Assembly: GCF_000516985.1 (NCBI RefSeq)
Contig: NW_006917094.1
Coordinates: 3,410,001-3,474,000, forward strand
DNA from: Pestalotiopsis fici W106-1
Taxonomy: Eukaryota; Ascomycota; Sordariomycetes; Amphisphaeriales; Sporocadaceae
Direction of reading: 5' to 3'
DNA length: 64,000 bases
Shown: positions 32,333-44,317 of the stretch, in pieces
Numbering within the stretch: position 1 is the first letter of the stretch
Layout: each line of letters opens with the position of its first letter
The notes under the pieces: generated by a model
The model's input: the letters and a program-made list of their open reading frames with translations, nothing else
Databases searched by the model: none
Told to the model about the DNA's origin: nothing
Translations under genes and position numbers: made by a program

Positions 32333-34182
32333 ATGATTGAAATTATACTTGCTGCGGCTGCCACCTTACTAATCTCGCATCTCTATATAAGGCTGACATT
32401 TGCAAGACATGAGCAATATGCCCATCTTCCACAGCTACCAAATCACACCCTTTGGGGTCACCTCAAGACCTTTGGAGAATTCACAGCTCGTGGGGTCCAG
32501 GATCGTCATCCAGGTATGCCTTCAGATGACCCAAGACCGAACTTGGAAGCTATTGATCCCGTATTTCAACACCACATTGTTAGCAAGCTGACAGGCAGGT
32601 AGACGAGATGTTTGAAGAGATGTGGACCACTCTTGGCCGCCCCTCTGTGATGCTTGTAGATCTTCGCCCCGTCAGCCCTCCTATGCTTCTTGTTACAAGT
32701 CACAGCATTGCAGAACAAATATCCAGGCCATCTCAACAACTGCCTTTCAGCACGCCCAAGTCCTCGACCTGGACCCATATGATTCCAATCATTGGGAAAA
32801 CTTCGATCTTGGGTAAAGAGGTAAGAGCATGTGCTCTACAACTGGCTCTCTCTGTCGCTGAACTTTTGTTCTCAGGGCCAAGAGTGGAAAGATCTCCGCA
32901 AAAAGTATAACCCAGGTTTCATGCCTCAGCATCTGTTGAGCCTCATGCCTCTCATTCTCGCGAAGATGGAACCGTTCTGGAATCACTTGAATCGATCGGC
33001 CGCAGCCAATGCAGAATTCTCTTTGGAGGAACTGATTGCAAACTTGACTTTTGATGTTATAGGCGTAACTGTACTTGAAGTACAACTCAATGCACAGCAT
33101 TTGAATCCTTCAGAGCAAGACCAGCTCGTACATCTCTTTCGGCCCCTTCTTCAAACGTACAAGGACGATAAGAATAACTTTCCATGGTGGATGGTTCCCT
33201 TAACCACGTTCAAGCGGCATCGACTAGCCAAGAAAATCGATGTGCTGGTCAAGGATAAAATCAAGCACAAGTACAGCGACTTGAAGAATGAGGCAGAAGA
33301 AAACGGATCGAAGAGTATACTCGCCCTCAGCCTCCGCGACACCGAAGCTCTGACACCACAGCTCCTCTCGGAAATGTCAGATCAAGTCCGTACTTTTCTA
33401 TTCGCCGGATATGACACGACGAGTAGTATGCTGCAGTGGTTGCTCTATGAACTCAGTCGTACGCCCCGAGCCCTCAAGGCTGTTCGCGACGAACTTGACG
33501 AGGTCCTGGGGCCGCAGACTGACCCCGAGAGGATATGCGCTTCTCTGTTAGAGAATGGCCATCAACTCATGACGCGCATGCATTACATCAATGCCGCCAT
33601 CAAGGAGACGTTGCGACTTTACCCTCCTGCCAGCACCGCTCGCATGACGGGACCGCGAAGCGGGTTCACGATCAGCACTGCGGCCGGCGAGGATTACAAT
33701 GTCGACGGGCTCGTCATGTACTCGTGCCAAAAGATTATTCATCGTGACCCTGCCGTCTTTGGAGATACTGCGGACGACTGGGAACCAGAGCGGTGGCTTG
33801 GAGACGCAGCCAAAAGTATTCCCGCGGGGGCCTGGAGGCCGTTTGAGAGGGGTCCGCGCGCCTGTATTGGCACGGAGCTTGCCAATCTTGAAGCCCGTCT
33901 CATTGTCGCCATTGTTGCTCGAAAATACGACTTTATCAAGACGGGTCTCGGTGCCAGCGCTCTGGACAAGGAGGGCCAACCCATGTTGGATGAAAAGGGG
34001 CAGTACCAAGTAAAGTCAAAATTATACAATGTAAGTGATGGACCTTTGTGTACAACAAACCTTGCCAAGAATTCCTCAACTGATTCACTGGTCCCATGAT
34101 TTTACAGACTCGTAGAATGACAGCACAGCCAGTAGACGGTACAATGATGAAGGTCAAAGCGGTTGTTTGGCCAAAAGACTAG
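32333..34182 (+). CDS. Cytochrome P450 monooxygenase
   Basis: Model join(32333..32513, 32603..32820, 32876..34030, 34108..34182), 542 aa; introns of 89, 55 and 77 nt. Membrane-anchored haem monooxygenase: N-terminal anchor IEIILAAAATLLISHLYI, I-helix oxygen motif FAGYDTTSSM (about 33402-33430), ExxR in ETLRLYPP (about 33604), the PERW motif, and the haem loop FERGPRACIG with the axial Cys (about 33841-33870). The first intron is set by the in-frame result RHPDEMFEEMW; its acceptor is the TAG at 32600-32602. The last exon gives MTAQPVDGTMMKVK, a common P450 end. Substrate unknown. No biosynthetic core enzyme is nearby; it is tail to tail with a glycosyltransferase. Confidence 0.93.
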
Positions 34183-34462
34183 ATTTATCGCCGTAAGACC
34201 AGTTCAACTATGCCAACATTCATTTTGAAAATAAAAACGAGCGATATTTTTTGCGGATTTTTCATTTTTGGGAAAGATGTTCTCTCGAAAAAGACCAAGA
34301 ATAATACTTTCCTAATAATTGTTTTTCTCTCTTTTCCTCGAGGAAATCAAAAGCAACCCATAGTGCACCGAGACATAAATGCATCAGTCTCGCATATTTA
34401 TTGAACTACGGACAAAGCGTCGAGGAGGATCAGTCGAGGATCACTCCACTAGGACGGCGCGT

Positions 34463-35983
34463 CTACTTGAGTCTGTTCTGATCCTCGACAGAAACACTGC
34501 GGGACTCCCAGCTCGTGTTCTTGAGCGTGGCCCAGCAGTAGTAGTCCTGGACTATGTAGAAGTAGTCCTGGGCGACTGCGGCCCACCAGAAGCGCCGCAT
34601 GTAGGGGTACTTGGCAAAGAATGCCTTGTAGCTCGGATAGGCCTCCAAGATGTACCAAGCGACAAACAAGAGTCTATGTTATGATCCCAAGTTAGCCATC
34701 GCTAATTTAGAAATATCTCTCGAGTTTAAGAGAGAAAAACGAGTAGGATGAGATACTTACGCCAGGAACGGGTTGCAGCGGAAGGCGACGATCCAGGCGA
34801 CGATGTGCGCGGTAGTGAAGCCAGGACGCATCAAGCGACCCCAGGTCTTGCGGGCGACGAAGAAGCTCCGGTAGACCTGCGGGAGCTGGGTCTGGCGGAG
34901 ATGGGACTGAATAGTGCTTCGCTCCCAACGAAACATCTGAGAAAAGTAGTCGGATGTAGTCTTGACCGTGCGGAAGACGTCGGTCTCGGGTCCGACGCTC
35001 TGGTAGGAGATGACCCAGTCGCGGGTTTGCATCCAGCGAGAGATAAAGGTGTCCTCGCCGACATCGAGCTTCTTGCCACGCCAGTTGTCCTCGATGAATT
35101 CCTTGATAAAGTCGGGATCCTATATTTGTGTCTCTTTGTTAGCGATATGTGTCCAGGAGTGTGAACCTGGTCATTACAATGATTGTTGCGCCGAATCATG
35201 TGTCATGCATGAAATCATCTTGAATCAAAAGAAACCAAGGAATACGAATTATAAATACCTTGAAGATCTCTGCTCGAATCAGATACGAAGCACCAGTAAC
35301 ACCCCAAGACCAGCGACCAGCAGACCAGGCCACCTTGTGCTTGGGGTTGCGGTCCCAAATTAGACGCATGGCGGCGACCTCGTAGGGAGTGATGACCTTC
35401 TCATTGCGACGATCGTCGGGTATGACGCCCTCAATTGCGGGACCGACAGCGCCCATGAATTCATCCTCAAAGCAGGGCAGCATGTTCTCCAATAGACGAG
35501 GGTGCCAGGTAATGTGATCGTCAACATTGGCTATAATGTCGCCACGAGCGTGCTGAATTCCAGCAACCATCTGGGCTCTCTTACCCTTGACAGCCGAGGC
35601 GATGATAATGACCTTGGCCAGATCCGAATCCGAAAGCTCGGCGTTCTCGACGACGCTGCGAATCTGCTCGTGGTGTTCGGCGATGGTGACGATAATGACC
35701 TCCAGGGGCTTATTGTCCAACCAAGTTCGGAGGCAGCGAGCCAGAAGGGTGTTGACAGTGCAGACGAGGATGCTGACCTTGGCGGTAGTGTAGGGAGAGT
35801 CCGAGGAGATGGGAACAGGCTTGTAAGCGGCCAGAGCACGTCGGAAGAGAGCCTTCTCGGCCTGGCCCCAGGCCCTGAAAGAGAAATCATTGTAAGTCGT
35901 GCCATTGTAGATAGGGTAAAGAAATAAAAGAACAGAATCTCAGTCACTTACCAGAATCCGGCGAGAGGCAAGAGTGCAGACAT
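34463..35983 (-). CDS. Family 2 glycosyltransferase (polysaccharide synthase-like)
   Basis: Model complement(join(34463..34673, 34761..35119, 35259..35874, 35952..35983)), 405 aa; introns of 87, 139 and 77 nt, all in phase. A processive GT2 enzyme of the fungal Cps1/hyaluronan-synthase-like type, expected at the plasma membrane, adding sugars from a UDP-sugar. Catalytic marks: VSILVCTVN start of the GT-A fold, the acidic pair in IIANVDDHITWHP, the second Asp region DVGEDTFISRW (general base), and the QMFRW motif of processive synthases. C-terminal hydrophobic segments (TTAHIVAWIVAF and LLFVAWYILEA) are membrane helices. It is shorter than many synthases at the N-terminus. The sugar is unknown. 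Confidence 0.87.
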
Positions 35984-37712
35984 TGTGCGACACGCGTGAA
36001 GAACGGATTGATGCTTTGTGAAAGTTGCACTTTGTCTTATTCCTGCTGGTTGCCCGAATGTGATGTTTTTCTCCAGGCTGAGTGGGATGGGAGGGTGTTG
36101 TAATTTGCACTTGTGCAAACGAGACTTCACAAAATTTTTATAGAGCTTGTGGTTGCCGTGACAAATTCACTCTCGGTTGCTGGGCTGATTGTTCGCACCT
36201 GTTGACTGGCAATACAAACGATTGTTATGCGATTCTTGGTGGCCGAGTTGGCTATTTCATCATTCACAAGTCGTGGCCAGGCAACAAGTTGAACAAACTG
36301 GCATTCTTTGTGAATCGAATTATCATAAACAGAAGAACTGCGACTGTTACCACAAGGTCTTTTGTCATTACTTTTGAACCTGGTGATGATACCATCATAT
36401 ACACATTTACGCTTGGGGGCTAGGCAACCCGACTTGACATTATAGACACCTTGGAATCTACAGGAACATGCAAATGGAGATAGTTCTTTGCGCGTCTTTT
36501 GAAGTGCATTGACAAATCAATTATGCAAGACCGTATGTGAAAAAAGAGACGTAGGAATGATGACGCGATAATCTAATTGTCGTTACCTTGTATTTCAATT
36601 GTTCACTTGCAAATACCCATAGACAATCACCATAATCGCTGCGCTTTTTATATTTATAGAGATTACGGTGATGATGATCGCACGAGACACTCTATCAAAA
36701 GTACGTGAATAGTAGTCGATTGTCGATTGTACAGACAGCCAGGCTCACCAAACGTCTCGAGAGGCCTTTCAAACGATCGCGGCCTATGCCAGTATTTAAT
36801 AGAAAATAAATGATCAATGGATAATCGAAGCCAGTTATTAATGCCTACAATGGACACATTGATACAGGGCACACTTGGCCAAACATGGCTTCCGTATTTG
36901 CTTATACCACAGGTCAACCATTGAATTGCAGATAGTATGGAAAAAATAATAGATCAGGTAATTTGATTACAGTATCACCCAGCTGCAGCGGAAGGTTTCT
37001 GCAAAATTCGGATCATAAAGATTACTGCACAGTTGGACTAGCCCTCCAGGTGGCAGCCGACTTGCCTTTTCAAGATGACCGTCCCTTGTAAATGAAGTAG
37101 ATATGAGTATTTGGTATTTAGCAGCAAAATCTGAAAAATATAAGCCTCGTACATTATGAGCCTAGCCCCTTGAATTTTTCTTGTATTGCTTATTATACTG
37201 ATCTGCAGCAGGGCCTGGGGAGGGGGAAGGAAATCCGCGCTATTACGAATGTGAGGTTGGTGTGGCAACAAGTGTGGGTAAAGGTTTCGGAGGCGTTATT
37301 ACCATTCATTAGGGCGCGATGTATAGGTAAAAATGGTACAGCTGTGATACGACTAGCTAGTCTCCAAAGTAAAGAGTAAATTAAAACATGGTCTACATGT
37401 ACGAAATTGATGTATGATAAACAAACAGACTTGATAAAAACCTTGCAGTTGTGTTTTACCCAAAGTGTGCCAGCCACACTACACACACAGCCACGTCGGC
37501 TGTGGCGCATCAAGTTGAGAGTCTACTCCGACGGTTCAGATAATACCAAGCGCAAAGCTCAACCCTTCAATTCCTTTCCTCCAATATATACACGTCCACC
37601 CACTCGCCAAGTAAAGATCAGCGAGGCATTGGAATATCCCATTACTGTAAACTCGTCCAAATCCTCCCCACTCAACCTTTTTTCTCGGGTCAAAGCAGAA
37701 TTCCCGTGTCGA
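35984..37712. other. Intergenic, about 1.7 kb, AT-rich
   Basis: Shared 5' region of the glycosyltransferase and the gene at 37713. AT-rich, with short open frames only; no domain or splice chain found. Confidence 0.4.
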
Positions 37713-38879
37713 ATGGCGCTCCGCGTTCGTTTGTCAAGAGCAGCAGCAGTCTCAAGCCCGCTCGGAACTTCCTTGTTAGCATCATCTACTTTTCAGACGG
37801 CTATAGCTCACCGAGCCTACACTACCGGGCGCGATGATGACCGTGCCCAGCCTGCGCAGATACCTTTGTTCTGGGAGAAGCCCCGCACGCCAGGAAAGGA
37901 GGAGGCTGATGCTCTGCTTTCGTCGCTGCGCAGCAAAGGCGGCGCTGAACCTTGGGCTTCCGAGGAAGATGAGATCTTGATTGCGCAATTGGTCTTGTGG
38001 CCAACAACTGGCGAAGAACAGCTGAAGAATCTCGCAATGAAACTGCAGCGCCCCCCTGAGAGCGTGACTGAACGTCTGAAGACGTTGGCTAGCGACCCCA
38101 AGTTGGATGGGAAGCTTGCATTCACAGACGAGTTTCTACGAAGCGACCTCAGCGCCAAAGAGGAGCAGATCCTCCTTGAACGAATGGAATACATCATCGA
38201 AACTCTTCTCAACAACACTATTGGTGTTGATTACCTCTGGAAATTCAACTTAGTGTACCAATCAGATAATTCGTTCACGGATTGGGCACATTTGATTCTT
38301 GACTTGATTCCGTTGCAAGTCAAGCATATCTTGGCGGCAAGCAGACCACCAACAGCCAGGGAATTGTTGACGTTGCCTTGGAGTCACACACAGTCCATGG
38401 GAGTTTATGGAAGGATTTTTATACCCAGAAACGCTGAAGCATATCAATCAGGACACTTTCTCTACGTGGGCACAGCCATCTTGGATCAACTTGGACTGCA
38501 GGGAAGGAGAATTCGAGATAAGAAAGTGGATCGTGATTGGACGAGTGATGGCGAGAAAGGACAAAATATGAACGGCAAGGTGAGGTTTTTCGATTTAATC
38601 GTTATTGATCCTGCGGGAAAGGACTTCGACGGTATTAGGGAGGCAAGCCATTTGATTTTGCTTGCCGAGGCGGCTCTTAGTATCTGGCTTGGAGCATTGC
38701 CGTTCGAAAAGCCTGGATATGAATCCTGGAAAAATATCTTTCCTTGGACCAGTGAGGGCGGCTATGGATATGCAGGCACCTTCTCGGACAATCCCTTGAT
38801 AGAAGGTACGTTGAAGCATTCGGCAAGGAGGCGAGCGAAGGCTGCAGAAGCCGATTCAGTTGACATTAGCTCAGTATAA
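37713..38879 (+). CDS. Conserved-looking protein with mitochondrial-type presequence, unknown function
   Basis: 388 aa, one exon. The frame is open from 37407, but MALRVRLSRAAAVSSPLG is the best start: it gives a basic, Ser/Ala-rich, acid-free leader of about 45 residues, typical for mitochondrial import. The mature part has an acidic block WASEEDEILIAQLVLW, a coiled segment SAKEEQILLERMEYIIETLLNN, a hydrophobic stretch (DWAHLILDLIPLQVKHILA), a Gly/Trp/Pro-rich region (KNIFPWTSEGGYGYAG) and a basic end. I do not recognise a domain. It converges on the NACHT-ankyrin gene with only 72 nt between stop codons. Confidence 0.75.
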   Translation: MALRVRLSRAAAVSSPLGTSLLASSTFQTAIAHRAYTTGRDDDRAQPAQIPLFWEKPRTPGKEEADALLSSLRSKGGAEPWASEEDEILIAQLVLWPTTGEEQLKNLAMKLQRPPESVTERLKTLASDPKLDGKLAFTDEFLRSDLSAKEEQILLERMEYIIETLLNNTIGVDYLWKFNLVYQSDNSFTDWAHLILDLIPLQVKHILAASRPPTARELLTLPWSHTQSMGVYGRIFIPRNAEAYQSGHFLYVGTAILDQLGLQGRRIRDKKVDRDWTSDGEKGQNMNGKVRFFDLIVIDPAGKDFDGIREASHLILLAEAALSIWLGALPFEKPGYESWKNIFPWTSEGGYGYAGTFSDNPLIEGTLKHSARRRAKAAEADSVDISSV

Positions 38880-38951
38880 AAAAAAAGCTAGAAAAGATGA
38901 AAACATGATTAAAAGGAACATGACTCAGAATTGTTATGTGTGTGTCACTTG

Positions 38952-41900
38952 CTACCTGTGCAAGACTGTATGGCGTCCTGCGCCGCTGATACTGGTTCCC
39001 ACGCGCGGCCCCCTCCGTGATGGGCCGTTTAAGAGTGTCTTGATGAGCTTGAGATCACCCTTTTTTGAGGCCAAATCGAGCGCAACACGGTACGTCTCCG
39101 TGTCAAAGTCGGCCTCGGCTTCGAGAAGTCGAGCGACTACCTCGAGGTGCCCCCCGGTCAAGGCCAACTGGAGCGCCGTCTCTTCCACCCGCGAGGTCAA
39201 ATTCACATGGGCCTGGGCGACGAGAAGTCTGTCAACGACTGCCAAATGGCCCCTGCTGGCGGCCATCTGCAACGCCGTCTGCCCCAGGTCATGTGCGGCG
39301 TCGACATTGGCCCCGGCCTGGAGGAGTCGATCAACCACTTCTAGATGGCCCCTTTTGGCCGCCAATTGGAGCGCTGCTTGGCCATAAGACGCTGCATTGA
39401 CGTCTGCCTTGGCTTTGAGAAGGCTATCTACTATTTCCGAATGGCCATTTACCGAAGCAAGTTGCAGTGCAGTCTGCCCGGGAGATCCCGCATTGACATC
39501 TGCACCAGCAGCCAGAAGTCTATCGACAATGGCTCGGGAGCCTCTTTCGGCGGCGAGTTGCAGCGCACTGGTTCTGTGGAATTGGGCATTGACACCGGCG
39601 TGGATCGCCAGGAGTCTATCGATTTTCTCCCCATGGCCATACTCTGCAGCAAGTTGTAGTGCACTTCTACCATCGCTATTAATCGTGTTGACCTCGACCT
39701 TGGCTGCGAGGAGCTGCCCGACCACTACCAGATGGCCACCACTGACGGCAAGTTGTAGTGCAGTCCGTCCGTCGATGTTGTTGACCTCATTCCCGGTTTT
39801 CAGGAGCTTTTCGACTACCAGCGAGTAGCCCCTTTCTGCAGCGAGCTGCAATGTAGTCCCGCCGGGTTCCCAAGCCTGGCGAGCTTTGGCTGCTGCCATG
39901 GCGGCAACGATACTTGAAACCACCAGTATATGGCCCTTGGCGGCGGCAGCTTGGAGAGCTACCCATGTATTACATTCTGCAGGCTCTGTCTTCAAGTTGG
40001 CTCGGCGTGCTGATAATTCGTCAACTACTTGAAGGTGGCCATTCTTCACAGCAGCCTGTAAAGCAACCACAGCTACCTCTCCAAGCTCCGGGATGCCTGC
40101 CAACATTCGAAAAAATTCGAGATCATTTTCCTCGGCTGCCTTTTCAAAGGCGGTCTTTGCTTCTGGCACAGGTTCAAAACGTGAAAGCAAAAGATGCATC
40201 ATTGCATAATGCCGATGCTCGAATGACCATTTCCAGATCTCATACTTGGAGGTGGGGAGGTCGCCTTGCCATGGTGTTTGTGCGCGCCCAAGGCTCTGCA
40301 CGCCCATTACAAAATTGGCCCAAATCCCCCAGGTCTCTGATTTCTCTTTCTTGAATTGTGTGGTGTGGTAAATCCAGTGAATTGATGCATATTTAAGAAA
40401 AGGGTGCTCATCATCTATAATCGAAACGGACGTAGAAACATGCGGCGATATCGCGGTGGATGTTCTTAGATCGTGTTTTGACGCACTGGATTTGGGCCTC
40501 CACTGTGACAGCATCGCAGCACGTCTTGATCCCGGTTTCAAAACCTGCTGTACTATCTGGACTGGGTCGAGCACAAGAGGTTTCGGCCGTACGGCCAATG
40601 TGGTCTTGAAGTCGTTGAAATTGAGGTATGTCACGCATATCTCGCCAAGTCTGTGGTCAACCTCTTCCACTTTTAAGTGGTAGTCTTCGAGTGTAGACGT
40701 AGTGGATGTCCCCATCAGGAACTGCTTGATGGCAGAATGCGCAAACTGGACAATATGGCTTTCTTCATCGACCTGAATCAGATTCTGGCACCATGATACT
40801 ATGCTGTCCATGTCGTTGTATAGACGATCTGGTCTCGAATATTGCTGACCAATATCAATTGCGATGGCCTCGCGAAGTTCGAGAAGAGATAACGGTCGTT
40901 TGGATCCAGCAATCCATGGGAAAACCTTTCGTGCCGCTTTGCCATGATGACCGTTCTCTATTCTACCAAGCGCTCGTCGAAACGTCTCTGCCAGACCTTC
41001 TGGGAGATCGCACAAGACTTGCCGAATATCCTCATCACAGTGCTGGGAACATACGGTCTCGAGCTGGAAATAAGCCCAGAGAAACCTGCTTGATTAGCAA
41101 ATCCTGCGGGAGAGAACCATGGATACTTATGTGGAGGTAGCTTACATTCCCTGGGCACCTTGAACCAGTGCATTCTTGATATCCTCGATCAAGGACTGAT
41201 CTCCGACCTTGAAGTCCCCATCCTCATGTTTCTCATTGAGTATTCCTTCGACGTAGGTGGAAATATCCTCATTTGTTGCTGCACAGTCCAATGTGAGATA
41301 CTCCATTGACCTGAAATACTTTTGAATCTCTTCTCGAAGACTCGGGCGGCTCGCCAGAAACACGCGTATGTTGGCATTAGCAGAACATAATTTTGCCAAT
41401 TTACTCAGTAGCTCTTTGCGATCCATTTTGCTACATTCGTCGAGCCCATCAACCAAAATGAATGACCTTTGTGGCACTGACATGTATCTTTCAAGAGGCT
41501 TCGAAAGGTCATGCCAATCCGCTGCTGACGTTTCGTATAACTCTTCTGGAATATCCATGGCCTCTAGCCTTTGGCGCAGGATTGACTTGAGGGCAATTTC
41601 GGCGCGCAGAGACTCGCTGTCATCAAACTGCGCAAAAAAGAACGAAACCGGTCCCAGAGAACTATTCCCGTCCTCCTTGATTTGGAGAATATGTTGAATC
41701 ACACTTGCGCTATGTGCCATTTATTATTGTCAGTAGAGTAATTCGTATTGCAAAAAAAAATGACAAGCACCTACGTGATAATAGTCTTTCCGGACCCAAC
41801 TTTCAACAATCAGAAATAGCTCGATACTTAAAAAAAGACTTGGGATAATCTTACTTTTACCTGAGCACCAAAGTAGAGAACTTTCTCCCTCGAGCCACTG

Positions 41901-42989
41901 TTGGAATTGTGGGGTTTCAAAGACCCAATTTGCTGTGCTGCTGTATCGTTTCTGACTACTTTGCTTGAGAGCCCTCATGTAGTCATGGGTTGAAAGCGAA
42001 TCCAAGAGCTGTTGTCTCTTTTTCCCTGTACTAAATGTCAGCGCCAGTCTGGCAAGTGAGTAGAGTGTGAAAATGCGCACGCATGTTTTGTTTATCGTTT
42101 TGTAATTGTCTGTCTTCCATTTTATGCAGGCTGCGATCCGTACGTGAGAAGAATCGGTTCATCTTGGACCTGCCCTTTGCTGCTTCGCGCTGTGCTATTA
42201 CTTGTTGTTTCTGGTGACGCTGAATAGCTTGTGCTTGAGCAAATATCATCTCTTCTTTGATGTTGTTACTGCATCTTTCAATGTCCTCCAGATCTGGCTT
42301 GAATTCCTTGTCGAATGACATTCGAAGCGCTTGGGCGACTTGCATTTGCCCTTTTGTTTACATTAGCCAAAGCCTTGTTGCAAAGAATTCGGTACAAACA
42401 AGGACGCTTTATTGCCTCCAACACATGCTTGCAGCAATAGACTATCGACGCATAGAATTTGTTGATTGATTTTTGCAATCTGGTCGATTCAGGATATAGT
42501 GACTGGTACTCGGATACGAGTGGACATAGGCTGCCGAGCTTCAGGAACAAATTGGAAGTAGCATCGTAATACGATGTGAAGTTTGTAACGACCTACACCG
42601 TGCTTTTAGCACAAGCCTGCTCATTGAAAGTGAGAGCGGCTCTTCAGCTTCAACATACTTACTATCATGGTCAACTTGACGCTGCCCCACAACAGCGCGG
42701 CAACCTCTGGACGTGCAGATACGTACGTGTCCATGATATTGCAGAAGCTTCCAATTGACGATAGCAAGGAGTATAAACGGCTAGAAAAACTTCTGCCCTT
42801 TCGTTGTCTGTTCATCAAGTCTAGTTTGGCGGTAAATTCCATGACCGTGGCCGTGTTGGGGTTCCCGCCCATTGACTTGAGTTCTCGGCGCTGGTCATCG
42901 CTCAAGACGCTTTGGAATGTGGCAATGGCAATCTGAAGATCTTCTGGTGCCACTGGTTGACTGAGAAGAGAAGATGAGGTCTCTGCCAT
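38952..42989 (-). CDS. NACHT-ankyrin NLR-like protein (STAND NTPase)
   Basis: Model complement(join(38952..41085, 41146..41709, 41775..41799, 41855..42025, 42081..42338, 42400..42592, 42663..42989)), 1223 aa; six introns of 55-70 nt, all in phase. Predicted intracellular sensor: N-terminal helical domain (EDLQIAIATFQSVL to WGSVKLTMIV), NACHT NTPase with P-loop GKIGSGKT (residues 315-322, completed across exons), Walker B FILVDGLDE (407-415), sensor FLASR, a winged-helix part (FPWIAGSKRPLSLLELREAI), and ankyrin repeats from about residue 836 to 1206 with the unit ALQLAAERGHxxVVDRLL. In fungi such proteins take part in non-self recognition and programmed death. The 25-nt exon 41775..41799 is essential for the P-loop. 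Confidence 0.88.
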
Positions 42990-43577
42990 TGCGATAGTAT
43001 GCCCCAGCTGACAAGTCGCTGAGAACGATGGCGAACAGATGGGAGGCTGGGGAAAATATGCGTCGCATCGCAGTGACCCGCACGCGCTAAAGAAGGAAGA
43101 ATGTGAGGATGCCAAAAGTCGAAGCATTTTCAGCGACATGATCAGTTCTCTTGACCAGGGTGCGGGCGCCGTTTCCCAATGGAATCGAGGTGGGGTGAAG
43201 GATCCTGCAGCATGTACGGACTAGACATCTATCTCATCCACGGGATGGGCCATGCTGGGATTGCGTTTGATACATACACGATAAGTGCGGCAACAACCAA
43301 CGTGATTTGACTGTGTCTGTAAATGCCGTATCAAGTCCAGGATCTCAACGCTGCCAAAGTTGACCTTCGTAGATAACCAATATATGTACTTTTTCCCCTC
43401 TAGTCGACTTCGTGGTGCTTTTTCATATTTATATTTGGGTCATTACGCATGGTATTCGCTGCCAAGAGGCACATGACCCACAAAACAAGTCTTCTATACA
43501 CCAAACTTGTGTGTGACTCCAGTTTTTCTTTCCATGCCAATGATCCACTACTCTGACCTGAATCTTGATGAGCGTCT
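42990..43577. other. Intergenic: NLR promoter and RING-gene 3' flank
   Basis: No gene seen. An in-frame ATG exists upstream of the NLR start (43139), but the 50 added residues look untranslated. Confidence 0.4.
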
Positions 43578-44317
43578 TCACTGGACAGCATTTCTACGGT
43601 AGAATGAGACTCTATGAGGTTTAGGCAATGCTGCCACGGTGGCGGACACGCTGAGGTCTATGCGACTATTGCGTGGGAAAAGAAAATGGTCAGCTCACTT
43701 CACGAAACAAATCGAAGAGGGACCACTTGCCATAGGGGACATGTCACATTGAACTCTGCCAGCCACTCGTCGATACAGCGAGGATGGAATAGATGGCCGC
43801 AGGGCAGTTTGCGGAGGTCCGTACCGTCGAAAAAGTCTTCAGCACAGATGGCGCAAGACGTTTCCTCCTGGCGAGACAGTCGCTCGGGCTGGGATTTTTG
43901 CAAGCGCGGAGTCGGTCTTTTTGGAATTAGAGCCTTCCACTCCTTCAACTTGTCGCATACGCGATGAGGGACGCTTGGCCTTGGCGTGGCTTCATTGCTG
44001 TCCCGACCCGCGACGCCGCCCTCGGGTATTGTATCCAAGCGACCGCGCTCAAACTCATGGCTGCTTCGTCGGTTGCGCCTATTGGTGCTTGTGTATTGGA
44101 CGATCGGGATGGAATTGATGGTGCTGCTGTCCAGCCCGCGTCCTCTAAGTGTTGATCTTGTGCGCGTTGCGACTTCTCGCACCGCCGCGAGGGTGTTTGT
44201 CTTCCTCGCTATGCAAACTCCAATCAGGATGACAATGGCTAATACGATGCAGAGAGTTGTCGTAATGGTTGGCGCATTGCCCTTGACTTTTGAAGGATCG
44301 GGGGCGGCGCCAGCCAT
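43578..44317 (-). CDS. RING-H2 E3 ubiquitin ligase, membrane-anchored
   Basis: Model complement(join(43578..43665, 43731..44317)), 224 aa. N-terminal transmembrane helix (TTTLCIVLAIVILIGVCIA), a basic, disordered middle, then RING-H2: CAICAEDFFDGTDLRKLPCGHLFHPRCIDEWL and, after splicing, CPLCRIDL. The eighth ligand Cys is split by the intron: exon 1 ends CTA-TG and exon 2 begins T. The donor is GCAAGT, not GT (intron 43666..43730, acceptor CAATAG), so this is a GC-AG intron. Without it the frame reads CPLW and loses the last zinc ligand. Predicted E3 ligase acting at an internal membrane on unknown substrates. Confidence 0.88.
43666..43730 (-). other. GC-AG intron
   Basis: 65-nt intron of the RING-H2 gene; on the coding strand it begins GCAAGT and ends CAATAG. 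Its removal restores the final zinc-ligand Cys and continues the frame for 29 codons to a stop. Confidence 0.8.

Noticed and set aside
20441..34182. A secondary-metabolite cluster made of methyltransferase, amidase, P450 and others
   Set aside because: No PKS, NRPS, terpene synthase or other core enzyme in the window, and housekeeping genes (ubiquilin, small mitochondrial-type protein) lie between.
35502..35927. Plus-strand frame over the glycosyltransferase
   Set aside because: Antisense of the GT2 catalytic exon.
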